A stretch of 64,000 nt of DNA from Isoetes taiwanensis (taxonomy: Eukaryota; Streptophyta; Lycopodiopsida; Isoetales; Isoetaceae). The translations under genes and the position numbers were made by a program. The DNA lies in the NCBI GenBank assembly GCA_021234155.1, contig JAJEKV010000003.1:10354413-10418412 (forward strand), read 5' to 3'. Below, piece after piece: positions 10,691 to 20,610 of this stretch. Numbering within the stretch: the stretch's first letter is position 1; each line of letters starts with the position of its first letter. The notes under the pieces are model-generated. The model was given only the letters and a program-made list of their open reading frames with translations, was not told where the DNA came from and made no database searches.

Positions 10691-11335
10691 AAAGATCCAC
10701 AAAACGGACGATAAGTTTCAATAAAAGAGCATTTTAGATGTATTTTTTCTGGAAAAAAAACTGAAGATGGGACAGTTTGAGATTTAGGCCTATATGAGTC
10801 TCAAAATGCATGTTTCATTCATCTTCTTTACATAGATTACCTACCCAATCCCACGAAGTTGCACAACTCGATTGGCAATTTAGATGTATTTTTTAGTAAA
10901 ACCAACCAAGATGGGAGAGTTTGAGATTTAAAGGATCTATATGGAAGTGAGAATTTTAAAGGCATGTCGGGCTCTACGTAAAGTTGTAACTTCCATTGAC
11001 CACCTAATTCCAAACTCTTTCTTGCCTCCTAGCCCCGATAAATATGTGGATTATGCCACCGGCTTACCCACAAAAATGTAACGAGAGGCACCTAAATGTT
11101 TCATGTCCTAATTTTTGATCTACAAGAGAAATGGGGTCCAAAGTGTACCTACAACTTTCTTCATTTCTTTCTAAAGTTGCCCTTTGCCACCGTAAGAGTG
11201 CATTGGCGCCCCATTAGTCTTAAAAGCCCTTTTAGTTGTAATAAAAAACCAGTCAATGTATTTTATCTCACAATTTTTTCAATCCACAGAGTTTCCTGTT
11301 CAATCCCATATGAGCTCTTTGGTCTTGGTGGAAAT
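10691..11335. other. Spacer, no gene recognised
   Basis: Contains GCATTTTAGATGTATTTTTT and a diverged partial copy of it (near 10730 and 10875) and echoes of 8929-8985. No protein family is visible in either strand. Confidence 0.5.
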
Positions 11336-11356
11336 AGATAAAGATAAAGATAAAAT
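11336..11356 (-). repeat. Hexanucleotide 3' tail of ORF1 element
   Basis: Three GATAAA units on the plus strand directly after the element's 3' end. A matching tail is at 44267-44286 in unit 2. Simple-repeat tails are typical of some non-LTR elements. Confidence 0.6.
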
Positions 11357-11372
11357 TTTTAACGTCCGCTGG

Positions 11373-11387
11373 AAGCTCTCCGAGCTT
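11373..11387 (-). other. 3'-terminal stem-loop of antisense ORF1 element
   Basis: Minus strand AAGCTC-GGA-GAGCTT, 6-bp stem, at the position where sense copies have AACCC-GATT-GGGTT. The stem sequence differs but the pairing is conserved. Confidence 0.6.
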
Positions 11388-11930
11388 ATGGGACGAAACA
11401 ATACAAAGGGCGTAAGCCCAAACTAGGACTCAAACCCCAACCCAAAAGCAAAGAAAGGGCATAAGCCCGCATTTAAGAAGACATGGGAACTAAACCCCTT
11501 ACAGAACATAGCAACTAAAGCAAAACCAAATATAACAAAACCAAGACGTGGGTAGGCAATTAAGAGTACCCCAACCAAGGGTTGGTAGGCCACTGGTCGA
11601 AAATAAGTTCTGAGCCTCCCCGATAAACTGCCCATTTTTGCTGGAGCCTCGCCTCTCGAACCTTGCATAGCTCATCACGCCGTCGAGTTAACTGAACTGC
11701 GGAGAGGTCCTCTTGCACCGAAAAGAGAGTGCCCTTCAAGTGGCTCCCATGCTGTAACACATACAACCTATCCCGGTGTTGAAAAATGTACCGAAGATGG
11801 CGGGCCTATCGTGCCGGGTGGGTACCCACTCTTTGGGCAAGAAAAGTTCGTGGGCTCAATATGCATGATGTCCGAAGAAGTGTGCAACTACATCAAGATG
11901 TGAACCGTGACGCCGCTCCTGGACCCCGAC

Positions 11931-12210
11931 GAGGCGCAGGTTCAAATGCCGATTGCCCGGGCGGGTCCGAACCCGAGCAATAGAGGCTAAATAATTGCTC
12001 TAAACAAATGCATGAAAGTAACCCAAGACAAGGTGCTATCAAAGCTGATAGGCAAGTTTGTAGAGAATCAGCCTAAGCATTGGGCCAAGAGTTAAAAAGA
12101 TGGTCCTCTTAGTGAAGGTTATTATAATTCCGCAGAAGTTATATCAATGGGTTGTGCACAACAATGTATTTGGTGTGCAAGCAGCTATGTTATTACTTGG
12201 AACATTAACG
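11931..12210 (+). repeat. Module R, copy 2, left part, unit 1
   Basis: Matches 5597-5875. It is separated from its right part (13934-15550) by the ORF1-only element at 12211-13933. In unit 2 the left part continues about 35 bp further, to ATATATGATCTCC, which fixes the insertion point. Confidence 0.8.
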
Positions 12211-13933
12211 TAGGTCTTCCCACCGCCTAAGGTTTTTCCTTAGGCGCCACCGCCTAACCATCTAGGCGCCTTCCAGCGTCAACACAAACAGCAAACAGCA
12301 GGAACACACACAAGCACGGCATCACGCATCCGATCTAGTCTACTCCAGACTAATCTACCAGCAGCGCCCAGGCGTTAGATCCCAGCTCCAACTTCTCTGC
12401 CATGCCAGGTATTCGTGTTGCTTAGTCATATCATGATCCTTTTCTTTCCGGTTCTGAGATTTAGCTCCTGGCACAAGCTTCACCAAGACCTTTCCTAACC
12501 CCAAATTTGGCCCGCCCACCCACCACGACTTGGCTAGCCATCGATTCCTCGCAACAACGACCACAACGACCCGCAACAAGATCCCCGCGCTTCTTTCTCG
12601 GGCTTCGATTCCCATTCCAATTTTCCAAGTCGGCCCCCGGCCGTGCCAACAAACTCACTTCACATTAAGTCTAATATCCGCCTCAAGGCCCAAATCCTAC
12701 CTTTCTTTGCCTCTTGTCGCCGGTTCTTTTGCTCTAGATTGGCCCTCAATCTTCCTCTACTAGAGTTTTCACACCCGGTTCTTTTGCCGAAAGGGGCGTG
12801 CCTTGTTCATAATTGGTATACACACATTTCAATTTGATCGGTATCCGTGTGCTTTGTCTTTTGCTTGATCTCTAGGTTGCATCACTTTGGCCTCTTTAGA
12901 TTGGCTTTCGGGTCTTTATATGGCGGCCGTAGTCGGGCCACCAGAACTTCACCGGTGTGGAACTTCTCCATGTCACATGGCTTGAACATTTCCCGCTTCC
13001 CCGAAGTCTGATCTCATACATCAGACGCCTCACTTTAGGCAAGGATCCTTCCGCTTTGCCCTCATCGACCAAAGATTCTTCTTCTCGACACCTTGCGTAA
13101 TGCATCTCTTGCAGGCCCGACGATTTCCTTCAAGATAAGCTTTTGTTCCAGATACTAAATTTGCTTTACTCGCCATCTTGGAGGCCCGATGTTGAAACAC
13201 GCACCCTCGAGAGCGCATGCACCACCGACGGGGTGCAAACAGAGACTCATAGGGATAACGGTGTGAGAGATGATGATAAAGGTCAGGGTGGCATGCAAGC
13301 ACATGATCATAGTGGCATGCCGGATAAGGACCATGGGAGGATGCAGCAGCAGAATTCACTCATTAGAATGGACAAAAGCTTGAATTTGCGATCGTAGGCA
13401 TGCCGCAGGCAAATCCCGCCTTTGATGTAGAAGAGGCAGCCAACTTCTTCACGATGTTATGCACATTCGTAGGCCCGCCATTGTTACAAAGACGCAGGTT
13501 GGGGCTCGTGAGGCCGACCGACCCCGCCATATCATCGCCCAGCTCAATAGCCCACAGTGATAGGTTGTATGTCCTTCATCATGGAAGTCATTTAAAAGAC
13601 ACCCACTTCTGGTTCAAGAAGATCTCTCTCCGCCCAAATGACCAGACGGGCGACAGAATTGTTTAGAGTGCGAGAGGCTCCTACTGCAAAGAAAAGTGGG
13701 CAAGTGTATCGAGGAGGTACAAAGAATCATCCGAGACCAAGGGCCCCCAAACCCATGGCTTGGGTACACTTAGCTCATGTGCACATGCTTAGATACTTAT
13801 TATCATTTTTGTTGTGTTTTTCTTATGTTGATATTCTTCACTTTTTTTTGTTATCACATCGGCTCACGCCCATCTTTTTGTATTGGGTCCCATAACCCGA
13901 TTGGGTTCTCGGACGTTAAAATTTCTATCTATC
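12211..13933 (+). mobile_element. Complete-looking ORF1-only LINE-like element (1.7 kb), unit 1
   Basis: This block is absent from module R copy 1, so its limits are set by comparison: it ends in TTAAAATTTCTATCTATC just before TTAAGGAATTC. The 5' part has a small hairpin (12224-12246) and C-rich leader-like sequence. The coding part from about 12900 includes FTGVELLHVTW-like residues (clearer in unit 2) and a hydrophilic D/H/G/M-rich stretch (13250-13350). The ORF1 C-terminal motif LYVLHHGSHLK follows at 13565 and YRGG at 13706. The 3' stem-loop AACCC-GATT-GGGTT is at 13894-13907. No reverse transcriptase is present. Frames are interrupted. Confidence 0.65.
12224..12246 (+). other. Hairpin near 5' end of ORF1 element
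   Basis: CGCCTAAGG-TTTTT-CCTTAGGCG, a perfect 9-bp stem with a 5-base loop, followed by further GGCGCC/CGCCTA motifs. It is degraded in unit 2. Confidence 0.45.
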
Positions 13934-15550
13934 TTAAGGAATTCTTTTTTATTGGGTCTCAGAGCTTAGATGTTCGCATGTTTGAACCGATTGACACATG
14001 ATGAAAATATAATTCATGATGCATTATAACCATGCATAAACTTTTGTTGCTTCTTGATATGCTATGGGAGTTTTGCCATTATAATATCACGTTATAAATA
14101 TTTGTCAAGTTACGTACACATTTAAATTCCTCTTTGAGTTTTTTTTTTTTACAAGGTATATTCAAGTATTTTGTTAGCAATGCAAATAGATGTTATGTTT
14201 AAGGATTTGAATGTGTGACTTTTATGTGCACGATTTTTTCACTTCTAATCGCTATCCGCATCCTAATTTTTCCTTTGACAAAAATAAAAAATGTCTATGG
14301 ACCGTTGATTTCGTCATTCAACAGAAAAAAGGTATGTACATGTGTCAAGGTTAGCTTCCAGGCCTCGCCTGAACCATAGAGGAAAAAAAAAGCAAAGAAG
14401 AATAGAAATGAAGAAGTATGGAGAAGCCCAAGAGCAATTGAATCTCCCCAAGACGATCCCATTTCATGTAAACAAGAAAATTGCGCTTCATTGCATGCAT
14501 TGTTGATTAACTCCTATGAGTTTTCTATGTTACTTAATTTCTACAAGCATTGTTCTTAAGGAGGTCCAAATCCTAGGATCGCCATGGCGAATGGAACCTT
14601 GCCTTATCGCTAAATTTTAGGCCTTTTCATATCAGCTTTGATGTTGTGTCGCCGATGAAATCCGCTTTCTATTTAAAAGTCGGCCTCTATTTCTTGCAAA
14701 TGTTGACTTCCAATAGTTGTAAATGTTTGGCAACAAGGACATCTATTTCATCTCCAAATCCCCTCGAATAATATAATATCGCAAACAAATTCAACATTTC
14801 ATGAATCGCGAACAACATAATTTATCGCCGCACTTTTATCTAGGAGAAAACGAGGGCTCATGTAGATACGAGACTATACAAACAAGGGAATGTTATTCCA
14901 AAATATACACATAAACACCTATCAACCATGCACACATGTTACGATATAGAAGGAACATCCGACTTGAAGAATAACTTAAAAGGAGCTTGATTGCATATGT
15001 ATTTTAATTGCAAGATCCCGAATGAATATTTTCTAGGCAAACGCTTTCTCAAGCTTTTACAAATGGAGAAAGACTATGGATGCCGGAAGGGTGGTGAATT
15101 GATGAGATAGGATAGGATCGTAATAGTATGCTACTAAGATTTTGTATTAAACTCGACAAGGTGTAAAATATAGCCATCCTCTAAGGTCCGTGATTAGGTC
15201 TAAGACCAGTATTTCATTGCATTAAAATAGAGTTGATATGCAAAGGCTTACTTTTGAACTTTGTTGCAAGAAACAAAAATTCTTAGCATTCTTTATGAGC
15301 TGCATGAAACAAACATTTGGAAAATACATGTCTGCCCGGGTTTTGAAGGAGATGATTCCTAAGATTCATTCAAATCACGTAACATTCTCACAGGAAGATC
15401 AGCCGTTCCTAGCAGCTTTCCCATCTGCCGAAATGGTCTTCTTCATCCGCTCCCCGGCGGCAGCTAATGCTAATGATCGACCATCGAGATATTTGCCCCG
15501 GTATAAATAGCACATTTTGCCCTAATCAATCAATATTTTGTTGCATTTTG
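13934..15550 (+). repeat. Module R, copy 2, right part, unit 1
   Basis: Matches 5908-7421 with scattered indels plus a short extra block near 15020-15180. It ends sharply at TTGTTGCATTTTG. The WD40-type gene fragment starts about 95 bp further on, so this module copy lies where a promoter would be expected. Confidence 0.8.
15502..15509 (+). promoter_or_regulatory. Candidate promoter TATA box of the WD40/DEAH chimera
   Basis: TATAAATA about 140 bp before an ATG in good context (AAGAATGGCG at 15646). It is conserved in the other three module copies. Whether it is active is unknown. Confidence 0.4.
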
Positions 15551-15645
15551 GAGTCCGGCAGCTTCTAGATGACTTCAAAAGCAAGAATATATAAATGTAA
15601 GTAATAGGTCATAAACTTGTCATTACGCTTGTCTTTGTTAGAAGA

Positions 15646-17487
15646 ATGGCGGCAAGCGCTTGGAGCAGGCTGGTTTTCCCGTGAGCATGCATATGGTCAT
15701 GGATGGATGAAGGGCAAGCATGGCGGAGTTCCACAATCTCGCTCTTGGCACGTAACAAACACAAATGTAAGAAGGGAATTTCCACAATCTCGCTCTTGGC
15801 ATAGAACAAACACAAAATGTAAGAAGGGAATTTGGGCGTAATGTAAGAAGGAGTTTGAGCAGAAAGAGAAGCAGAGGGAATTTAGGCGTAAGAAGAACAC
15901 GCTCACAGCTTGGCCTTAAGAAAGAGGGGTGTAAAATTCTGAAAAGAGATGCTTAATGTACATTAGCAAAGATGGATATTGACTTGGAGCAGATTACGAA
16001 AGAAAGAAAAGCAAAAGCGCCTAATCGAGAAGACCGAGGTGCCGGATGTTAAAGATGTTGGACAACAAGTTGAGAAAGCCGAGGTGCTGGTTGAAGAGGA
16101 AGTTGCCAAGTCTACCCCGATTGCAACTCTTGCTACTCGTGGCCCGACATAATCGACATTCTTTTTCTCGCCGCGACTTCTGAGCTCTACAAAGGTTGAT
16201 TCGTAAGGGAATCTCAAAGTATGGAACCGCACTGTGCTTGCACTCGAACCTTTGCAATGGGCTCGAATTGGAGCAATGTTAGTCACCCAATCTTCTTCTT
16301 TGTGGGTCTTACAAATCAGGTTATAGTTTCCAGCTCTACCACATCTACTCCGCTCTTCTATCGATGTTTCTCCACATGGTCAAGTGATGGCTCTAGGCCA
16401 CTTGAAAGACTTCCTTTTGGTTGATGTGAAGATGGCAGCACATTGGCATTTCAATACATCCCCGCAACATGCGAAGTTTCGACCGAAGCCACGCTTGTAG
16501 GGCACAAAGGAGCTGTTACATGTCTCACATCTACCGATTCTTTGGTTTGTTCCGGATCACAAGATAATTCCATCGATTTGGCGACCTTTAAGCATTGGCA
16601 AAGGCATGTATGTTCTTGAGGGCACCCATTCCAAGCCCATATCGCCTTTGTTACTTTGGGACTCTTACCTCATCTCATCTCGCATTAGATGGTGATATCA
16701 AAGTTTGATAACAACAGATGATGGTGTGCCCAAGATATTGTGCTCACATTCTCGAGCCCTCCGATACTCCTCTCAAAATTTCTATATCAATGGATTTGCA
16801 ACAAAGAGTGCCTCGCCTTTATGTTCCTATAGCAAATGCACAATTCGAAGTCTTCAATCTTCCAAGTCTTATGCACTCCAGGCGATGTCAACCGCCAAAG
16901 ATGTTATCGCTTTCTATATAGCTGAAACCGGCTTGTTTTCAAGACATAAAGGTGGGATTGTCAACGCTTATAACCTTCCATCTCCTTTCAACAATGATAG
17001 GAGACTACATCAACAAAGAAAGATGATAAGGATATCCTCGCTGGGGTATGTGACATGCTTGTAAACATTTCAAGTAGATAAGCTCTTCAATTTAAAAGGC
17101 CGAAAAATGTACGATAAAGGCCGCTGAAAGAGCACGAAAAAATGTACAAAATGTACAAAGGGAGCACTTCAGAAGTATATCGGTGCCTTGCTGCAAAAGT
17201 ACCGTAATATGCACAAAACAAAATTTTGGTTATGTGTCGATATATCTTTGTAAATATCATGATGCTAGTGAATTTGCTAGCACTCATTTTGGAATTGAAT
17301 ATTGATCTAAATCTTCAAGTTCATTTGCGCTATAGTCCTTTTTGTTGGTATTGCAAGAAACATGCATTTTGTAGTTGTAGCAGAGGTATATTGTATATGC
17401 AAAGTTAAGGCATGGATGGAGAAAAAGGACATGGAAGCTTTACACATTCGTAAGGCACTTGTAGAAGAGGAAGAGGCTGCAAAAGGC
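15646..17487 (+). pseudogene. WD40-repeat gene fragment (ZFWD-like), unit 1
   Basis: A frameshifted fragment, read best together with its unit 2 copy (48192-50035). Recognisable parts are a WD40 blade with GHKGAVTCLTSTDSLVCSGS and DNSI (about 16500-16580), then LDGDIKV (16690). After a gap comes a piece with MSTAKDV and IAETGLFS (16885-16945), all typical of WD40 propellers; the order resembles plant CCCH zinc-finger WD40 (ZFWD) proteins. No CCCH finger is visible. A lysine/glutamate-rich coiled stretch (KDMEALHIRKALVEEEE, 17430-17480) ends at a GTAAGT splice donor (17488). ZFWD assignment is an inference; WD40 is firmer. Confidence 0.5.
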
Positions 17488-17565
17488 GTAAGTTGTCGCT
17501 TAATTGGTGCATTAATGTGAAAAGTCAATCATTATTTGACGGTCTAATTTTTTCTGCTTTGGCAG
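17488..17565 (+). other. Putative intron in the chimeric gene
   Basis: Begins GTAAGT and ends TTTGGCAG, and is kept at the same place in unit 2 (about 50038-50121). Flanking coding frames (EEEAAK and KAKLRKETLEKAK) join as one coiled, charged segment. Confidence 0.45.
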
Positions 17566-18281
17566 AAAGCAAAGCTTCGAAAGGAAACGCTTGAAAAAGC
17601 TAAGACTTAGATGCTAAATTGACATCTCCACTAGGTCATCAAATTGCAGAAATTCCACTTGACCCAAAAGTTTCCAAGATGCTATTGTCTTCGTGACCAC
17701 TTGGTTGCTCATCCGAGGTAGTCATTATTGCCGCAATGATGTCCGGCCCAATCAACTGATATCAAGCTACCGGAAGGCAAAGGGAGCTTGATGAGGCAAG
17801 GAGCCGCTTTTTCTCAGATCCGAAGGTGATCTCATCAGCTACCTTAATGTGTATGAAGCCTTTATTTCTTCTAACAAATCATCACAATGGTGTCATCGAA
17901 ATCGCATTAATTATCACCCATGAAGAAAGTTCTAGATGTAAGAGCCCAAATAGCAAAGGTTTTACAACGCCTTGGCATGAACATGAGATCATGTGACAAA
18001 GATATTGAAAGAGTCGAAAGTCCGTAGCTTCAGCGTTTTTATGAATGCTAGCCAACCGCAGCAGATGGGAAATCCTACAAAGTTGTTCATGGTGGGAATC
18101 GTGAGTTACTCATTCATCCATCATCGGGCTTTATTTAGAGCAACTCCAAAATGGCTTGTGTTTCAAATCATATTTTTACAGTGTCATCGCACTACATGAA
18201 AGATGTCTCTACAATTGATCGCTCATGGCTAATCGAGGTTGCACCTCATTTCTTCAATCGGCGAGGACCGAGAAATGAGTG
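17566..18281 (+). pseudogene. DEAH-box RNA helicase C-terminal fragment (DHX40/DEAH10-like), unit 1
   Basis: The exon after the acceptor begins with a charged segment and turns at about 17610 into a DEAH/RHA helicase C-terminus. The ratchet (HA2) region reads AKLTSPLGHQIAEIPLDPK and SKMLLSS, then RQRELDEARSRF, then a WCH(R)N-type motif, QRLGMNMRSC and FMNASQPQ. The OB-fold end follows with LFRATPKWLVFQ, SWLIE and a stop near 18281. Such proteins unwind RNA in splicing or ribosome assembly, but the RecA domains with the DEAH motif are absent. In-frame stops (for example near 17695 and 17757) and frameshifts break it. RQRELDEA suggests the DHX40/DEAH10 branch. Confidence 0.72.
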
Positions 18282-19379
18282 AACAATGGCAACACTTGGC
18301 AATCTGACCATCAAGCATTTCATAATGTAAGCAAGTTAAAATTGCACACTTGCAAAGGCATTTACATGCAACTTCAATGTTGCCTTGAGCCAAGCTTTGT
18401 TTGCTCCATCCCAAAGCAATAAGAAAGGCTACCATGTCCATTCTACTAACATATTTTAAGTCGATGGAGAATCCCTCGAGAATGTCAAACCTGGCAGGGA
18501 TTGCAGAGTGACTGGGATCTGATTCAGTAAAGTTTGGTGGTCTTATTGTCCTGTACAGGAAGAACTTGCATTTGGCTACATTAACTCTGTTGAAATGCTT
18601 GTTAAGTATATCAGTTTAATCTATAGTACATGCTCTTTTGTGATCTAATGCCTATGTGAGATGCTTCGTGTCTCCCCCGTGTCTTCTCTTCTATGCAACC
18701 AAATTACTAAAAGGCCTTCTTTATACGGTTGTGACCTTCAGATCCAGCAAGCAAGCTTGACTCAAAGCATTGTGATAATGCAAAATAAAGAAATGAAATA
18801 AATTACTGGCTTACGGATTTTGATCATCTATCTAGCGAGGAGGTTAAGAAGCAATTACCAATCTATGTGCCCTTCCTTGGTTTCTAAATCTGCATTCAAA
18901 TTGCCTGCTAATAATTGAATCTCAACCCTGCAACAGGTAAATTGAGGGCTGGATGCTTACTATAGAATGAAACATTAATGAGTTTCCAACTTTGGCTAGG
19001 CGACTCCTATTTAAATAGAAGTTGGCATGTTTTTGAAGAGAAAAAGTTCGAGAAATATACGAGCGTTATTATTTATGTAGTATCGGCTAACATCCGTCGC
19101 AGGGCCTCGAGAATAAACTTTTAATTTCCAAAATCCTATTAGTAAGAACTCAAGTCGTTGTCTTCTTTGGGGTGGTTGTGTTATCTTGTCTTCTATTGTG
19201 TTCGATGGTCTTCCTCGGAGTGTTTCTTCCGAATGCTCGTCCTTCCTTGCTATTTTTCCCCAATTTTATGCTCATTCCCTACATGAAATAGGCGTACTAT
19301 CTATTATTAAAATTTTAAGCAATTTTTTAAAATAGCTTTGTATTTTGCCTTTTTTTTTTCCCCTTTTCCCCAAATGCCC
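18282..19379. other. Downstream region of helicase fragment, no further gene seen
   Basis: Probable 3' flank of the helicase gene. It is nearly identical to 50837-51925 in unit 2. A C/T-rich run lies near 19350. No other protein or RNA gene is recognised. Confidence 0.5.
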
Positions 19380-19527
19380 CTTGTAGAACTAGTGAGCTTC
19401 TAATGTGCTAAAGCCCATCCTCGATAATCAGGCAAAATGGATGGCTCTTTAAGCCTTGTAGAACTAGTGAGCTTTAATGTGCTAAAGCCCATCCCCGATA
19501 ATCGTGCAAAATGGATGGCTCTTTAAG
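19380..19527 (+). repeat. 75-bp tandem duplication, unit 1
   Basis: CTTGTAGAACTAGTGAGCTT starts at 19380 and again at 19455. Each copy ends ATGGATGGCTCTTTAAG. The same duplication is at 51926-52075 in unit 2, so it predates the array. Confidence 0.9.
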
Positions 19528-20295
19528 ATTTTGGGTATTTTTGGCATGTTCCTTTGCCAAAAAATAGGGCTTTGCCAAATGGATTGATCTCCAAGATGTT
19601 TGAAGTTGTTTTCCTCAATCGCTTCCTTTTTTTCATGAACAAAGGAATTGTTGGTTTCTTCATTCTTGGTCGGGCTTCTTCATGGTTATTCTTTCGATGT
19701 TGTTAAAAATGTCGATCCAAGGGAATTTCAGTGTAGTCTAAGTGTTCTTTGAGAAGTCTACTTCTATATGATTCTAAGTCTTCACCGCTATATGATTCTG
19801 TTGCATTTTACCTAAATTAATGATCATTTAAAAAAAAAAAAAAATAAAATAGAGGGTATAGAAAATTAGGGGCATTTTTTATACAAATTTTACAAATATA
19901 TGGGGTAGGAAATCCAAGATGGAGGAGCTAATGTGATGGATTAATTGAGGAACCTTCATTTTGTCGTATATATAAAGGGGTAGATTCAGGCCATCAACTC
20001 CTTTTTTGAACATTTGATTAATAAATAATGTTCGCCTATGCCAGGCCTACATAGCTTCTAGAAGAGGATTTCTTAAGGATCTTAGGCTTCCCACCTACAA
20101 TAGTAAAATGATCGCCTTGTCAAGGCAGCTTTTAAGTGAGTCGAGAGAATTCTAGGAGATGAAAACCCGACAACATCAACTACTTCGATACACAATTCTT
20201 CTCTAGGAATGCATGATATGATCAATACAAAATCCTTAGGGGCTACTTTGACTTGTGTAGACCCGCATCTTAATGTGTAAGAGCAGCTTTATTAA
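19528..20295. other. Spacer before CACTA terminus, no gene recognised
   Basis: A/T-rich with an A-run near 19830. Nearly identical in unit 2 (52076-52842). Confidence 0.5.
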
Positions 20296-20610
20296 CACTA
20301 CAAGAGAATGATGGCTAAACATCGTAATAATCGCCGAGAGCTTTCATAAAACGCATAACCGCCAGTTCCTTATTCCCGACGAATGTACCGACGAGTTTTA
20401 TCCGACGATTTAACGCCGTAATAATCGCCGATAATTAGTCGATGTAGTCGATGAATAGTCGGGCATAGTTAGTGTATTAGTCGATATTTAGTCGACGCTT
20501 AGTCGGCTTTATTAGTCGATAAATCGCCATCTTCTTAGTCAAACGATTCAACAAGTTTTTAGTCAATGCAATACTTAGAATATTAGTCATTGTATTTGTT
20601 GGTCTATGAA
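20296..20610 (+). mobile_element. CACTA transposon terminus with subterminal repeats, unit 1
   Basis: Starts CACTACAAGAGAA, the diagnostic end of plant CACTA (En/Spm) elements. About 100-280 bp inside lie at least seven TTAGTCAGA-like motifs (TAGTCGAT or TTAGTCGAC in this copy, TTAGTCAGA in unit 2) and GACGAA/CCGACGA motifs, typical of subterminal transposase-binding arrays. The element body would run to the right. I found no opposite end (TTCTCTTGTAGTG or close variant) and no transposase. Confidence 0.72.

Larger units (their letters stand above)
11336..11930 (-). mobile_element. ORF1-only LINE-like element, antisense, unit 1
   Basis: The minus strand encodes LYVLQHGSHLKGTLFSVQED then LTRRRDELCKVREARLQQKW and YRGG (11766-11560), matching the C-terminal domain of type II LINE ORF1 proteins. 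Upstream residues near 11900 correspond to the pre-RRM region. The 3' UTR holds hairpin GGGC-TTAC-GCCC and terminal stem-loop AAGCTC-GGA-GAGCTT, and ends GGACGTTAAAAATTTT followed by three TTTATC repeats (seen as GATAAA at 11336-11356). This is one of the clearest tails in the window. No ORF2 is attached. Confidence 0.72.

Noticed and set aside
17566-18281. Functional RNA helicase gene
   Set aside because: Only the C-terminal HA2 and OB-fold parts are present, with in-frame stops; the RecA domains and DEAH motif are absent.
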